Positions 53,918 to 60,661 of a DNA stretch of 64,000 nucleotides are shown piece after piece. Below the pieces are notes generated by a model, which saw only the letters and a program-made list of their open reading frames with translations, was not told the origin of the DNA and did not search any database. The stretch covers positions 10,908,281 to 10,972,280 of the forward strand of contig NC_081551.1 of NCBI RefSeq assembly GCF_901000735.1. Direction: 5' to 3'. The stretch comes from Corylus avellana. Taxonomy: Eukaryota; Streptophyta; Magnoliopsida; Fagales; Betulaceae. Numbering within the stretch: the stretch's first letter is position 1; every line of letters begins with the position of its first letter. The translations under genes were made by a program, and so were the position numbers.

Positions 53918-56353
53918 ACTAACTTGCGCTTCATATGTTGGGAAGAGATGCAACTCTGATAAAATACTCAGGCTGCTCCAATTGCAATTTTCATTGGTGC
54001 CAAGATTTCTAACAGTGGTACAAAATGGGGAACTAGAATCCTTGGTTTTGTTTCTTCAGAATACTTTTCACTACCTAAGTTCATCTGGAGGGTGAGGATA
54101 AAATGATTTGGATTCTAGCAGCTTAGAGGTTAAGAGCATTATTAGGAATTAAAGCCAAGGGATGGCAGCTTATTTCCTTGGAAAAGTGATAGGGAAAGTC
54201 AAAACTCTACCAAGTGTAGCAGTTTACACTTGGAAACAGCATTGTGGAAGATCCTCGGGATAAATAATTTGAGAAAGAGTGGAATAATCATTGTGGACTT
54301 TGTTGCATATATAAATCAAATGATAAGACAATAAATCATCTATTTCTTCCTTGCAACATCGTTAAGGAGATGAAGACTCTTACATTTTGCCTTATTGCGC
54401 TTTTCCAATAAAATTTAGTACTTGCAGAGAATTAGAAAGTGCCTAAAGGTTGTACTTTTATCCTCTATTGTATAGTCTAGCTTTGTGTCTGTGGTAAGTG
54501 ATTACTAGTAAGAATTCTGGAGATTCATCTTGTTGCATTAGCTGCCGTTTTGCAGTTGAACTCTTTATCAACTGTACAATCAAATTATATTCTGAGGGGA
54601 GTCTTAAGAAGATTACGTCTAATCTTCTTTATCATATGTTTTCTAATGTACAAGCATGTTTTTGACATTTTTCCCTTTAACTGCTCTTTTCTTTCGTGAC
54701 AGGGGTTCTCGACTGGGTTACCAGAGAGGCTACAGTTACCACTCTTAAGAACTTTACCTGGACTTGAAAATTGTTCAATGCTGAGGCCTGCTTATGCTGT
54801 AGAATATGATTATTTGCCTGCTCATCAATGCTCTAGGGCTCTTATGACAAAGAAGATTGCTGGACTTTTCTTCTCTGGACAGATAAATGGAACCACAGGC
54901 TATGAAGAGGCTGCAGCACAGGTAATTATATTCTTATTATTTGTTCTGAGAACTAGAGAAACATTATCTGGTGTTGTTCTTGATTTATTTTATACTCTCG
55001 GCGCATGAAAAGATATTGTGTAGTGGGTAGTGGGTTTTGCCTTGGTGGAGACAGAACTTTACGCTTGTTGGCAATATAGGCAGTTTGTGCATCTAAGAAG
55101 CCTTCTCTCTTCTTTTTTACTCCTGTAGGGCATCATTTCTGGTATCAATGCTGCCAGACATTCAGAGGGTAAGCCCCTCATTGTTCTTGAGAGGGAGAGC
55201 AGTTACATAGGGACATTGATTGATGATCTGGTCACTAAGGATCTTCGAGAGCCTTACCGAATGTTGACAAGGTAATTTGCAAAAAATATCTTTTAGGAAA
55301 CTATTGTTATATCATTTCTATCTATCAACAGTTTTTATATTTGGGAATCAACTCTTGATGAGATAGTAATTTCTAATGTTTGAATAGAAAACTTGACAAT
55401 ATTTATAACATAAGTTAGTCATTTGGAATTATAGAAAAATAAATAAATAAATAAACCTCATTTGGATGAACTCATAAGAATTAAATTTCTCCGTCTTATC
55501 TACATTAAGATTGTGATGAACTGGTAAGAGATTTGGAATGTGATAGTCCTGATTCTGTTTGACTGTCAGTTTATCTGATGATATGTTTCCAACATGATCC
55601 TTAAGCAAATATTGCGCTTTTTATGTTTTTAGAGTGAAATTAACCATCAAGTCACAGCCCAATGGTTTTTGGACCAAATGACATTATTTCCCTTATAAGG
55701 TATGGAGGGTTAGGTCATTGTTTCAATCCCACATGTGTGTATGAGTGGTTTATTCACCTATCAGAAAAAGAAAAAGAAAGAAAAAAAGTTGTGGTATTAC
55801 CATGTAAATGCAAGTCCTTGCATGTCCAGGAAAATGACATTTAGTATCCTAATATATTTTTTCATGCCTGACATTTTGCATTTGTGTGTCCGTCACATCA
55901 CAGGCCATTTTACAGATTTCATATCTGAAACATCCTTGTGGAGGGGGGCTAGAAATCATCTAAACCAAAACATCTTTGTTCTCCTTGAGGCTTCAGAATT
56001 AAGATACAAGAATGTCACATGAGAGAAATAATAAGTAGAATGCTCACTCAAAGCATGTTGACCTTGCATGTGCCTGGCGTGACTGTTTATATTTTAACCA
56101 CTTGTGTACATGAAGTGTGTGTGTGCATTGTCATCTTATTCATGAAATTTAATGATATTAATTGTTTTTTTTTTCCATCCTCTTAGCCGCTCAGAACACC
56201 GGTTGCTGCTTCGATCAGATAATGCTGATAGCCGTCTCACTCCATTGGGACGTGAAATTGGTTTGATAGATGATAGACGCTGGAAACTATACCAGGATAA
56301 GCAAGCTCACATTTCAGAGGAAAAGAAGCGGTTGAAAACTGTCCGGATTTCAG
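12956..56353 (+). CDS. mnmG: tRNA uridine-34 5-carboxymethylaminomethyl modification enzyme MnmG (GidA), organellar, partial gene
   Basis: Exons: A 12956-13107, B 13711-13802, C 19739-19852, D 24628-24958, E 25932-26111, F 49064-49144 (artefactual copy 51765-51845), G 54703-54921, H 55129-55271, I 56187-56353. All junctions keep frame, giving about 493 codons. The enzyme works with MnmE and uses FAD to modify the wobble uridine of certain tRNAs; the plant protein is nuclear-encoded and expected in organelles. Visible motifs are the FAD-binding [10 protein letters not shown] (A), the PCNPAVGG cysteine region (B), TGTPARVD (D), [11 protein letters not shown] with the second conserved cysteine (E) and [14 protein letters not shown] (G). 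The family is about 630 residues in bacteria and longer in plants. The transit peptide and C-terminal helical domain lie outside the visible exons. LINEs inflate the introns. Confidence 0.95.
13108..13710 (+). other. mnmG intron A-B
   Basis: GT at 13108 and AG at 13709-13710, with short CT/CA repeats near 13565-13590. No other feature was seen. Confidence 0.85.
13711..13802 (+). CDS. mnmG: mnmG exon B: first conserved cysteine segment
   Basis: Acceptor tttgatgcag|cct, donor gatag|gtaatg. It encodes [20 protein letters not shown] and on to GKVSD plus two bases (phase 2). The cysteine in PCNP aligns with Cys47 of E. coli MnmG, a residue shown to matter for modification. Confidence 0.95.
14941..17275. 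repeat. Direct duplication flush with the gap (14941-16057 = 16158-17275)
   Basis: The sequence ending at the left gap edge starts again at the right gap edge with an offset of 1217-1218. The two copies differ by a few bases, for example a one-base length difference near 16817. The reversed arm has this region once, so this is almost certainly an unmerged contig overlap and not biology. Confidence 0.93.
16058..16157. other. Assembly gap (100 N)
   Basis: Exactly 100 N inside antisense LINE-1. The 1.1 kb ending at the left edge is repeated from the right edge onward. Confidence 0.98.
19739..19852 (+). CDS. mnmG: mnmG exon C
   Basis: Acceptor atcctcag|atgc. The donor is GC (aag|gcaagt), the strong consensus for GC-AG introns. 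It is confirmed because joining to exon D (ttttccag|cactcc) restores IVESTPNLS, conserved in plant MnmG. It encodes CYLQKRVLN to MRNIVE, including [13 protein letters not shown], a conserved family stretch. The preceding intron B-C (13803-19738) is GT-AG. Confidence 0.94.
20160..20775 (-). mobile_element. LINE fragment: ORF1 tail joined to a 3' UTR (right copy)
   Basis: Mirror of 790-1411. The T run at 20153-20169 is the A-tail of the minus-strand element. It lacks ORF2. Confidence 0.6.
21811..21880 (+). mobile_element. 32-nt LINE-tail micro-insertion with 19-bp target duplication
   Basis: The perfect 19-mer ataaaatacattttataat is at 21811-21829 and 21862-21880. Between them are 32 nt containing aataaaact and ttacttataaaa, which match the last bases of the LINE B/E 3' UTR and tail. 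I infer an extremely 5'-truncated LINE insertion. Confidence 0.7.
22315..22536 (-). mobile_element. SINE-like retroposon, 192 bp, with 15-bp target duplication
   Basis: taagtaaaatttgtt flanks the element at 22315-22329 and 22522-22536. The plus-strand T run at the left edge is its A-tail, so it reads on the minus strand from 22521 to 22330. It ends ctacgttatc-oligo(A), resembling the LINE tails here. A clear pol III A/B box pair could not be assigned with certainty. Confidence 0.72.
22540..23570. repeat. Unclassified repeat-like block with cgtccggacgag motifs
   Basis: Higher-complexity sequence in the intron, with a GA tract at 23097-23112, a perfect 16-bp palindrome actcgtccggacgagt at 23171-23186 and several variants of ctcgtc(c/t)gaa.g up to about 23540. 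It could be part of an LTR of an unrecognised element. No coding domain was seen. Confidence 0.35.
24348..24470 (+). mobile_element. Possible SINE relic
   Basis: gaccaaatggtgtcttgttccc... and ggttcaatcttgtg resemble the SINE-like element at 55655 (gaccaaatgaca..., gtttcaatcccaca) and a pol III B box. No target duplication was found. Confidence 0.35.
24628..24958 (+). CDS. mnmG: mnmG exon D
   Basis: Largest visible exon, 331 bp. Acceptor ttttccag|cact, donor gaagag|gtcctt. It encodes [20 protein letters not shown], then an insertion-domain region with [21 protein letters not shown] and [11 protein letters not shown], ending GDEE. It is in phase with C and E. Reading on past the donor gives 12 spurious residues and a stop. 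Confidence 0.95.
24959..25931 (+). other. mnmG intron D-E
   Basis: GT at 24959, AG at 25930-25931. About half is occupied by the TRIM-like repeats at 24990-25500. Nothing else was recognised. Confidence 0.85.
24990..25500 (+). repeat. Three diverged copies of a ~110-bp TRIM/LTR-like unit
   Basis: Units near 24990-25100, 25155-25260 and 25388-25497 share ccaacccaaa..., a ggagagg.c.aacaagtac stretch, and end in gatgtgggatttt. The second and third begin accatgttag. The pattern resembles terminal repeats of small TRIM-type elements common in plants, here in direct orientation. No primer site or coding capacity was seen. Confidence 0.5.
25932..26111 (+). CDS. mnmG: mnmG exon E: second conserved cysteine
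   Basis: 180 bp, phase 0 at both ends. Acceptor ttaacag|gtc, donor gataag|gtaagg. It encodes [20 protein letters not shown] to [11 protein letters not shown]. The cysteine in RYCPS aligns with Cys277 of E. coli MnmG. Confidence 0.95.
28291..31032 (+). mobile_element. LINE A, 5'-truncated, inserted in LINE D
   Basis: The target duplication aaaaattatggcgagca is at 28291-28307 and 31016-31032, with a poly(A) tail before the second copy. It starts just upstream of the reverse transcriptase (SWRQKSR-like text). It has the KALGPDGF motif, a long RT stretch (28840-29664) with [13 protein letters not shown], and a mutated catalytic box reading LFANDT near 29350. A zf-RVT finger ([18 protein letters not shown]) lies near 30550-30605. 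Stops at 29662 and 30268, a frame change near 28680 and a frame overlap at about 29907-30219 make it inactive. Confidence 0.9.
31641..33665 (+). CDS. LINE C ORF1 protein (PUR-like N-terminal domain, no zinc knuckle)
   Basis: Start at ATGATGGGG. The frame is open further upstream but only with non-ATG starts. Residues ~5-125 form a compact conserved region ([69 protein letters not shown]) that also occurs in LINE E, LINE F and the fragment at 53.3-53.9 kb. Its alternating strand pattern suggests a PUR-type nucleic-acid-binding fold; this is inference. The middle is low-complexity and basic. The C-terminus carries the recurring motif W-V...GIS..G...EL.ALF..IE. No CCHC knuckle or RRM was seen, unlike many plant L1 ORF1 proteins. 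Likely an RNA-binding partner of ORF2. Confidence 0.8.
   Translation: MMGSRRWTVESKEFEVLIKVGASGVRIFEKSKRFKRSIFLKKDELAWLVRIVDELVAVDNSVVFWDQSRAGYPRIIAQKCSNRHGCFLTVEEFDGRSRCGSIIILEGRRGFGWVRFTKEMKMANASLWDNRVVTECKEFRGGKRDNEDKKKRSYAETVRLQSKDTQDACTFGHAQARRGYFQNEGKNLVCPKKTQDSAMAQGGVGGMPTKIFWPAKSGQYPVKDGLKVTMDGGCVGSSSSAPASGTVKPAEQVALVSGSECRKGQEGMGYHAGQTYSEVGIELLNVKELLKRLKRECDVGMTRIDKVLKQKSFSGLGPAVKQDDDKGKAEMKGKMTFGPGARIWKPISRLKVKKRMVFKPKGSAGSGVGSRSSPFNAGPRAVSSPAVLVSTEVPEQDRNGPRLLSATPVSALLVAGEVSGEGGTGSATVGILREVSGTSVRDAGAFMAGTRISDLKVVSSAKKTQPTSKDKNLMTYRRRKRGTQKWDVAQVGLLEVATSAYGQTKGILGPTPEVSQRVPETLSSSGYGQRSPKRPLETGEAGVGVGVVPGQILRGSSSRRKVGTAGGGEEQQDGEGEAVNLGQLSRVGQVRLDRFKELEFVRQGSGRAEDNCSDIVGLEELGSDECSSSWVVNNCIQFCPKIGISDEGRKEELEALFNAIEVSRLQHDSVIGGF
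33733..37379 (+). CDS. LINE C ORF2: AP endonuclease, reverse transcriptase, zf-RVT (one frame break)
   Basis: ATG at 33733 opens the endonuclease ([21 protein letters not shown]). The frame shifts at a G-run near 33942-33950, after which a 1144-residue frame continues to 37379. Endonuclease residues appear on both sides: [29 protein letters not shown] blocks: [45 protein letters not shown], catalytic [10 protein letters not shown] near 35800 and [10 protein letters not shown]. The C-terminal zf-RVT reads [18 protein letters not shown] near 37004-37060. The enzyme nicks target DNA and primes reverse transcription. Apart from the shift it looks functional. Confidence 0.9.
38211..39143. mobile_element. 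TIR element (MULE/MITE-like) in LINE D, carrying a LINE fragment
   Basis: The first ~100 bp (gtccacatactctcc..., ccaaactttaaattgtgacaatg, ...tcaattcccc) matches the reverse complement of the last ~100 bp (gtccatataccccc..., ...ttagattgcgacaatg, ...gtcaattcccc), giving degenerate long terminal inverted repeats. Inside are many copies, in both orientations, of the self-complementary unit ggggtggccgaaccacccc. These flank a LINE-derived segment (about 38580-38774). No transposase was found. The target duplication is obscured by T runs. Confidence 0.62.
38580..38774 (+). repeat. LINE ORF2 C-terminal fragment captured inside the TIR element
   Basis: Closely matches 40508-40708 of LINE D itself (ggttggggaggggtcc..., gcagtgaagctgctctcaaa, ...atggaatccaagtttcat), about 1.9 kb downstream. 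It lies between the two arms of ggtggcc-type repeats. Confidence 0.75.
41388..41567 (+). mobile_element. Short 5'-truncated LINE tail inserted in the LINE D 3' UTR
   Basis: ttagatcttgtt (41388-41399) and ttagatcctgtt (41556-41567) flank about 155 bp ending ttacttgtc-oligo(A). The insert holds the LINE A/C-type 3' end: tatactctatgtgta, then gggttgcgcccctttgcgc. It explains the double 3' UTR at the end of LINE D. Confidence 0.65.
42591..46012 (-). pseudogene. LINE E ORF2: endonuclease and reverse transcriptase, disrupted
   Basis: The endonuclease shows [30 protein letters not shown] and, after the frame change, [12 protein letters not shown] shows [28 protein letters not shown], an intact catalytic [10 protein letters not shown] near 43970 and KYLGLPLGA. 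Stops at 44943 and 43218 stand where related copies have Trp (TGG to TGA). Near 42780 the text jumps from [10 protein letters not shown] to KVAYALWC, so the CCMC...HLLLHC finger seen in LINEs A and C has been deleted. Confidence 0.85.
46013..48598 (-). pseudogene. LINE E ORF1 (PUR-like type), with nonsense mutations
   Basis: Reads in one frame from about 48598 ([36 protein letters not shown]). A TGA interrupts at about 48290, where LINE C has Trp in FWDQSRAGY. Further stops lie near 47655, 47450 and 47420. The C-terminal motif [16 protein letters not shown] is intact, and no stop separates it from the endonuclease that begins at [14 protein letters not shown] (46012). No zinc knuckle was seen. 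Confidence 0.8.
49064..49144 (+). CDS. mnmG: mnmG exon F
   Basis: 81 bp, phase 0 at both ends. Acceptor acatattag|att, donor gtccag|gtgtgc. It encodes [18 protein letters not shown] to ELYVQ, joining exon E (...SIEDK) to G (GFSTGLP...). Confidence 0.94.
49488..49587. other. Assembly gap (100 N)
   Basis: Exactly 100 N in the intron after mnmG exon F. The 2.6 kb ending at the left edge is repeated from the right edge onward. Confidence 0.98.
51765..51845 (+). pseudogene. mnmG: mnmG exon F, artefactual second copy
   Basis: Identical to 49064-49144 with the same splice sites, within the unmerged overlap. Because it is phase 0-0, a gene predictor could insert 27 residues twice without breaking the frame. 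Only one copy is real. Confidence 0.92.
52189..53030 (+). mobile_element. LINE endonuclease/linker fragment (LINE G)
   Basis: Degenerate text matches LINE C and E endonuclease: [52 protein letters not shown], then [24 protein letters not shown] and [10 protein letters not shown] near 53020. It has several stops and shifts, and no RT follows. Confidence 0.78.
53060..53880 (-). mobile_element. LINE ORF1 fragment (PUR-like domain), antisense (LINE H)
   Basis: The minus strand from about 53880 reads [67 protein letters not shown]. This is the same domain layout as LINE C ORF1 but divergent, so it comes from another LINE family. A proline/basic tail follows, to about 53060. No ORF2 is attached. 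It is head-to-head with LINE G and its relation to it is unclear. Confidence 0.6.
53884..53917. repeat. (GA)n microsatellite
   Basis: Uninterrupted gagaga run beside the 5' end of the antisense LINE ORF1 fragment. Confidence 0.9.
54703..54921 (+). CDS. mnmG: mnmG exon G: FAD-binding C-terminal half
   Basis: 219 bp, phase 0 at both ends. Acceptor gtgacag|ggg, donor gcacag|gtaatt. It encodes [20 protein letters not shown], then [14 protein letters not shown] and [16 protein letters not shown], conserved through bacteria. Confidence 0.96.
55129..55271 (+). CDS. mnmG: mnmG exon H
   Basis: 143 bp. Acceptor cctgtag|ggc, donor acaag|gtaatt, ending in phase 2. It encodes [16 protein letters not shown], then [18 protein letters not shown] and on to EPYRMLT. 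Confidence 0.95.
55272..56186 (+). other. mnmG intron H-I
   Basis: GT at 55272, AG at 56185-56186. It contains one SINE-like element near 55655. The rest is AT-rich. Confidence 0.85.
55645..55790 (+). mobile_element. SINE-like element
   Basis: cccaatggtttttggaccaaatg at the head, gttaggtcattgtttcaatcccac resembling a B box, and the end ttcacctatcag followed by an A/G-rich tail. The tail resembles the LINE ends here. No target duplication was found, and the boundaries are approximate. Confidence 0.55.
56187..56353 (+). CDS. mnmG: mnmG exon I
   Basis: Acceptor cctcttag|ccgc, donor tttcag|gtttgt. It completes the Ser codon of exon H and encodes [20 protein letters not shown] and on to [12 protein letters not shown], ending in phase 1. 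The C-terminal helical domain that binds tRNA and MnmE must lie in later exons beyond 64000. Confidence 0.94.
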
Positions 56354-56476
56354 GTTTGTATCTTTTTTCATCTTTCTTGATTTTTTTTTTCTTCCAGTAT
56401 CTTTCATTCACCACTGAGAAAAGAAAGGAAAGTAGTCTAAATATCTCTTTTTTTCTATCATTTGGTTTGCAATAGA

Positions 56477-56718
56477 TGTTAGAGTGAATATATGAATATT
56501 TGAGGAATAATATGTAATTTCCTAATAGTATAGGGAGTAATCTGCAAGCCTTCTAGAGGAAGCCAAGGTGTCCTAGTGAGCTGTCCCCTATAGCTGTGCA
56601 GAATATTCCTGTAATTGGCTTATCTATTTAATGGACAAAGGAGGAGGAATGAGCTATGTTCAATTAGCACCATTCCATTTCTTCAACCGCATTTCATTTC
56701 ATTACATAGTATCAGAGC
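56477..56718 (+). mobile_element. Copia-like 5' LTR remnant with primer-binding site
   Basis: Starts tgttagagtg and ends ttcattaca (230 bp), followed at once by tagtatcagagc, one mismatch from the iMet primer site. Downstream sequence to about 57250 is ccgg/ggtg-rich like the insert in the Copia at 4767-5273. No gag, pol or second LTR was seen, so it is a truncated relic. Confidence 0.5.
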
Positions 56719-57654
56719 ATTGCAATAATCGTATATGGTAAATACATTGTACATTGTGTTCACTTCTATATTTTTTATTCCCTTTTTTGTTCAACAAGGC
56801 AAATAAATAAACATGCTTTGTTCTTTCGCGCTTTGGGGTTGGAGGGACTAGTGTCGGTGTCGCCATCAACATAGCCATGTTGGTTGAATGGTGCGGTCGT
56901 TGACACAGTTTCCCTCACCAAGGATGTGAGAATGATGCTTCACCGCTCCTCGTATGTGCCCTGATAAGCTAAATGAATCAGGGTAGTTGTGTGGTGTTGG
57001 TACCGGTGACCTTTGTTTGGCATTCTGGTGGTTGCAGTCGATGCCGGATACGTTTGCTGTAATGGCCGGAGAAGCACTTGGTGACCACTGTTTGGTCTTT
57101 CGGTGTGGCTTCTAGTTATTGGTCAAGGATTTTTATGGTTGTTACTCACAATTTAGCCTAACCAACATTCCGGTAATGGTTGTTGGCTACATCTATGGCC
57201 ACCGGTGAAAGATTGATGAATGTTACCATTTGGTTGCGGGATATCTCTTAAAAATACAGCGAAAAAACCCAAGAAAAAACATCATGAAAGTATAGCAACA
57301 GATTTTGCAAAACAAAAATTTGCTTAGGTATAAGAGCCATACCTAGAATTGGCTAGGCTAGGTGATGGGGGTGATGTGATTCCTTTTGCTCCAAACTCGA
57401 TCCACGCGTGTAGACTAGGGTTTCTAAACCTTCTTCTCAATTTTATAATGAGAGCAAGAATGTCGGCTTGAATGCCTACACAAGACGCCTTTAAATAGGC
57501 TTGTGTTTCCAAGTGGATGTATGACTAAGTTTCCTTGTCAAAGACTTGAAAAACCTAAATACTCTCACCAATATACACGGCCACAAGGGTTCTCGTTGTG
57601 TGGGTTCTCGTTGTGTAATTAGGTAAAGCCGAATAAGGGATTATAATCAACTTG

Positions 57655-57709
57655 AGAATGGTCCTAAAGGTACTTATCAAAAAATAAAAATAAAAAGAAT
57701 GGTCCTAAA
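57655..57709 (+). mobile_element. 27-nt LINE-tail micro-insertion with 14-bp target duplication
   Basis: agaatggtcctaaa is at 57655-57668 and 57696-57709. The 27 nt between begin ggtacttatc and continue as A-rich sequence. It is the same tail as the LINEs here. Confidence 0.72.
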
Positions 57710-58384
57710 AGGAAAATAAAAATTAGCTCTAAAAGGCCTAGGACACTTATCATCTTATGACTTGTCCTACATTACTATTAATTACAATTCATTGCACTAA
57801 AAAATTGTAATTGTAGTCTAGTATTTATTTTGATTAATCAGAACTCCCATTAACATCTTATAATTGCAATTGACCTCTCCATGAAAATCCATAATCGAAT
57901 TAAAGTCATAAAATAAACTATCACTTTATTTCACTCTCTCTTAATCCTTGAGTACTCAATTGAATCTCTTGATTGTTCTTGTACTCTAGAAATCATATTT
58001 CATTTAGGGTTCGTTTGGGATTGTGGTTTCAATAAGTGCAATTTTAAAAATTGCGTTTTTGATATCGCTACTTTGTAAAATCGCCAAGGTGTTTGATAAA
58101 CATGTTAAAAAGTACTTTTTTATCAAATATTTGTTATGCGAAATCGTGATTTGGTTTAAATTCACACTTTTTTCAAATAAGCAGCCCCTAACCTGTTTAT
58201 AGAAATCGCATATTTTTTTTTCCTATTTTAGATTAAGTGCTTTTTAAATCGCAATGCCAAATACCTTATATTTTGCAATATCTTTTAAAAACGTAGATTA
58301 TTCTTGCGAAATCATAATCCCAAACACACTCTTAGTGCATTTAATTTTAATAACTCCTTACTAGTATTATCTTTTGGTCTGCGG

Positions 58385-58412
58385 GATTCTCTCTCTCTCT
58401 CTCTCTCTCTCA
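58385..58412. repeat. (CT)n microsatellite
   Basis: CT run just upstream of the LINE F 5' UTR. Confidence 0.85.
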
Positions 58413-58481
58413 TCCATTCCCGCCTGTGTCGGCGCGTGGGTGGCGCGTGAGAGATGATTGGTGCTAGTCTTAGGCTGTGTC

Positions 58482-60638
58482 ATGGCTGGTTCGAGAAAGT
58501 GGTCTGTGGAGTCCAAGGAGTTTGAGGTGCTAATTAAGGTAGGGGCGTCAGGGGTGAGGATTTTTTAGAGGAATAAAAGGATCAATACGTCTATTTTCAT
58601 GAAGAAGGATGAGCTAGCTTGGATGGTGTGAATTGTGGAGGATTTGGTAGTAGTGGATAACTCAGAAGTCTTTTGGGATCAATCCAGAGCTGGGTATCCT
58701 AGAATAATCGCTCAGAAATGTGCTAATAGGCATGAATGTTTTCTGACGGTGGAGGAATTTGATGGAAGAAGGTGTGGCTCGATCATCATTCCAGAAGGAT
58801 GTCGTGGGATAGGGTGGGATCGATTCAGTGAGGAAATGCGAGTGGCAAACTCTTCTCTTTGTGAGCATCGAGTGGTCAGTGAGCATCGAGTGTTCAGGGA
58901 AGAAAAGAGAGATACGGAGGGTAAGGAACGAAGGAGTACGCGGAGGCATTGAGGCTGTCGTCGAAGCAAACCGAGTGTTGTAATTCCGGCCAAAAACAGT
59001 TCGTATGGGTGCAAAGGTGGCTGAAAGGTGCCTCTGGTTATATGGAACAACAAACCCATGAGTATGGCAGGAAAGCATTGGTTTCGACGAAGACCCATGC
59101 ATCGGTGGGGGCTCACGGCGGTTTCGGGGTGGTTCCGACGAAGATTTTATGTCCGGCAAGGTCTGTCCAAGCACCTGTAGAGGATGGAATACATGGTTCG
59201 AAGGATGGAGGTCGCACGGGGGTTTCGTTGAGAGCTCCGACGAGTAGTTTCCAAATGCTGGCGTTGTTGCATGCTTCGATGACAGCTTTTGAACGCATGA
59301 CGGGATGGGGGGGGGAAGGGGCACCATGTTGGGCAGACCTACTCTGAGATAAGTCTTGAGCTCCTCAAAGTCAGGGAGTTGTTGAAACATCTGAAATGGG
59401 AGTGTGACGTGGGGCTGACGAAGATTGACATGGCGATCAAGCATATGGAGAGTAGTGGGCTGGGGCTTGGGCAGGGAGATAAGGATTGAGCTGGCCAGAG
59501 GAAATCAGTACCGAAGGGCAAAAAGGAGTTTGGGCTGGAAAGGAAAGTCACTAAGCCCAATAAATGGCTGAAGGTGAAGAAGAGAGCGGTTTTTAAGCCT
59601 AAAGGAACGTTGGGCTCAGGCGTGGGCTTTAATAGCCCAGGGCATGCTGGACCAATAGGAGCAAAAAATTCATAAGAGGTGGTTCCGACGGAGAAGCATG
59701 AGAAAGTCGCGAATGGCTTGTGACCTTACATGGCTAGGTCGGCAAGCCCATCGTCTGTGGTCGCAAGGGTCTTATCAGTGGAAGGGGGGGCTAGGTTAGC
59801 GGCAGAAGGAGCACCCAAGGTGGTTGTCGGCACTGGTGGCAAGGATCCTCTAAGTCCGGCGATTGAGGCACAGCCCACCGAAAAGGGCAAAGCTTTGTTG
59901 ACTTATAGGAGGAGGAAGTTTGGGCCACAGAGGTGGGACGCTGCACTGGTGGGCTCATTAGAAGCCTCTTCTTCGGCTTCTGGGCAGGTGAAAGGGATCC
60001 TAGGGTCGAAGCGGGAATCTACCCAGAGGGTGCCGGAGACTCAATCTTTGCCGGAGAATCCACAGAGTTTGCCGGAGCGCCGAATGGAGACCAGCGATGC
60101 TGGTGAGGGTTCGCCGGAGTGCCCTGTGGAGACAGGCGATGCTAGTGAGGACTCAGGCTCCACCACAGATCAGGCTCCGATGGAGTTTTCCTCTCGTTGG
60201 AATTTTGGGATGGCTGTAGGGGATTGTGTGCAGAAGGTCTGTTGGGGGGAGGCAATGAGTTTGGTTCAGTCATTTCAAGTTGGACAAGAAGGAATTGAAA
60301 GTGTGCCGGCGATGGAGCTATTTGGGCCTGGGTCACATATGGACGAGGACAGTATCTCAACAACAGTCGGGTTGGAGGATTTAGGGTCAGAGAAGATTTC
60401 TTCCAGCTGGGTAGTTGAAAGCTACCTCAATTTTTGTCCTAAAATTGGTGTTTCTGATGAGGGGAAGAAGGAGGAGTTGGCAGCTTTGTTCAATTCTATT
60501 GAAGCTTCCAAGATGCAGTTTGACTCTGATTTGGGAGGCTTTTCTGCCTATGGTCCTGCCCCCAAGGGATTTAAGGAGTTAGATTGTGCTCCTCTTTTTG
60601 ACAGGGGCCAGACGATATTTGTGCAAGGTAGGGGTTGA
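58482..60638 (+). pseudogene. LINE F ORF1 (PUR-like type), disrupted
   Basis: ATG at 58482. The N-terminal domain matches LINE C ([20 protein letters not shown]) but stops at 58566 and again near 58629. The frame is recovered in pieces (58635-58952, 59730-60638). The C-terminal motif reads SSWVVESYLNFCPKIGVS, DEGKKEELAALFNSIEAS. Confidence 0.82.
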
Positions 60639-60661
60639 GGTAGGGGTCGAATTGGTGGATC

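Larger units (their letters stand above)
49145..54702 (+). other. mnmG intron F-G (apparent length inflated by gap and overlap)
   Basis: Counting from the second exon F copy, the real intron is 51846-54702. It contains a LINE endonuclease fragment, an antisense LINE ORF1 fragment and a GA microsatellite. 53920-54702 is AT-rich with no feature recognised. Confidence 0.8.
56354..58384 (+). other. Start of the mnmG intron after exon I
   Basis: Contains a Copia 5' LTR remnant with leader-like sequence (56477 to about 57250) and a micro-insertion at 57669-57695. The rest is AT-rich with no coding signal. The intron continues through LINE F and out of the window. Confidence 0.7.
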
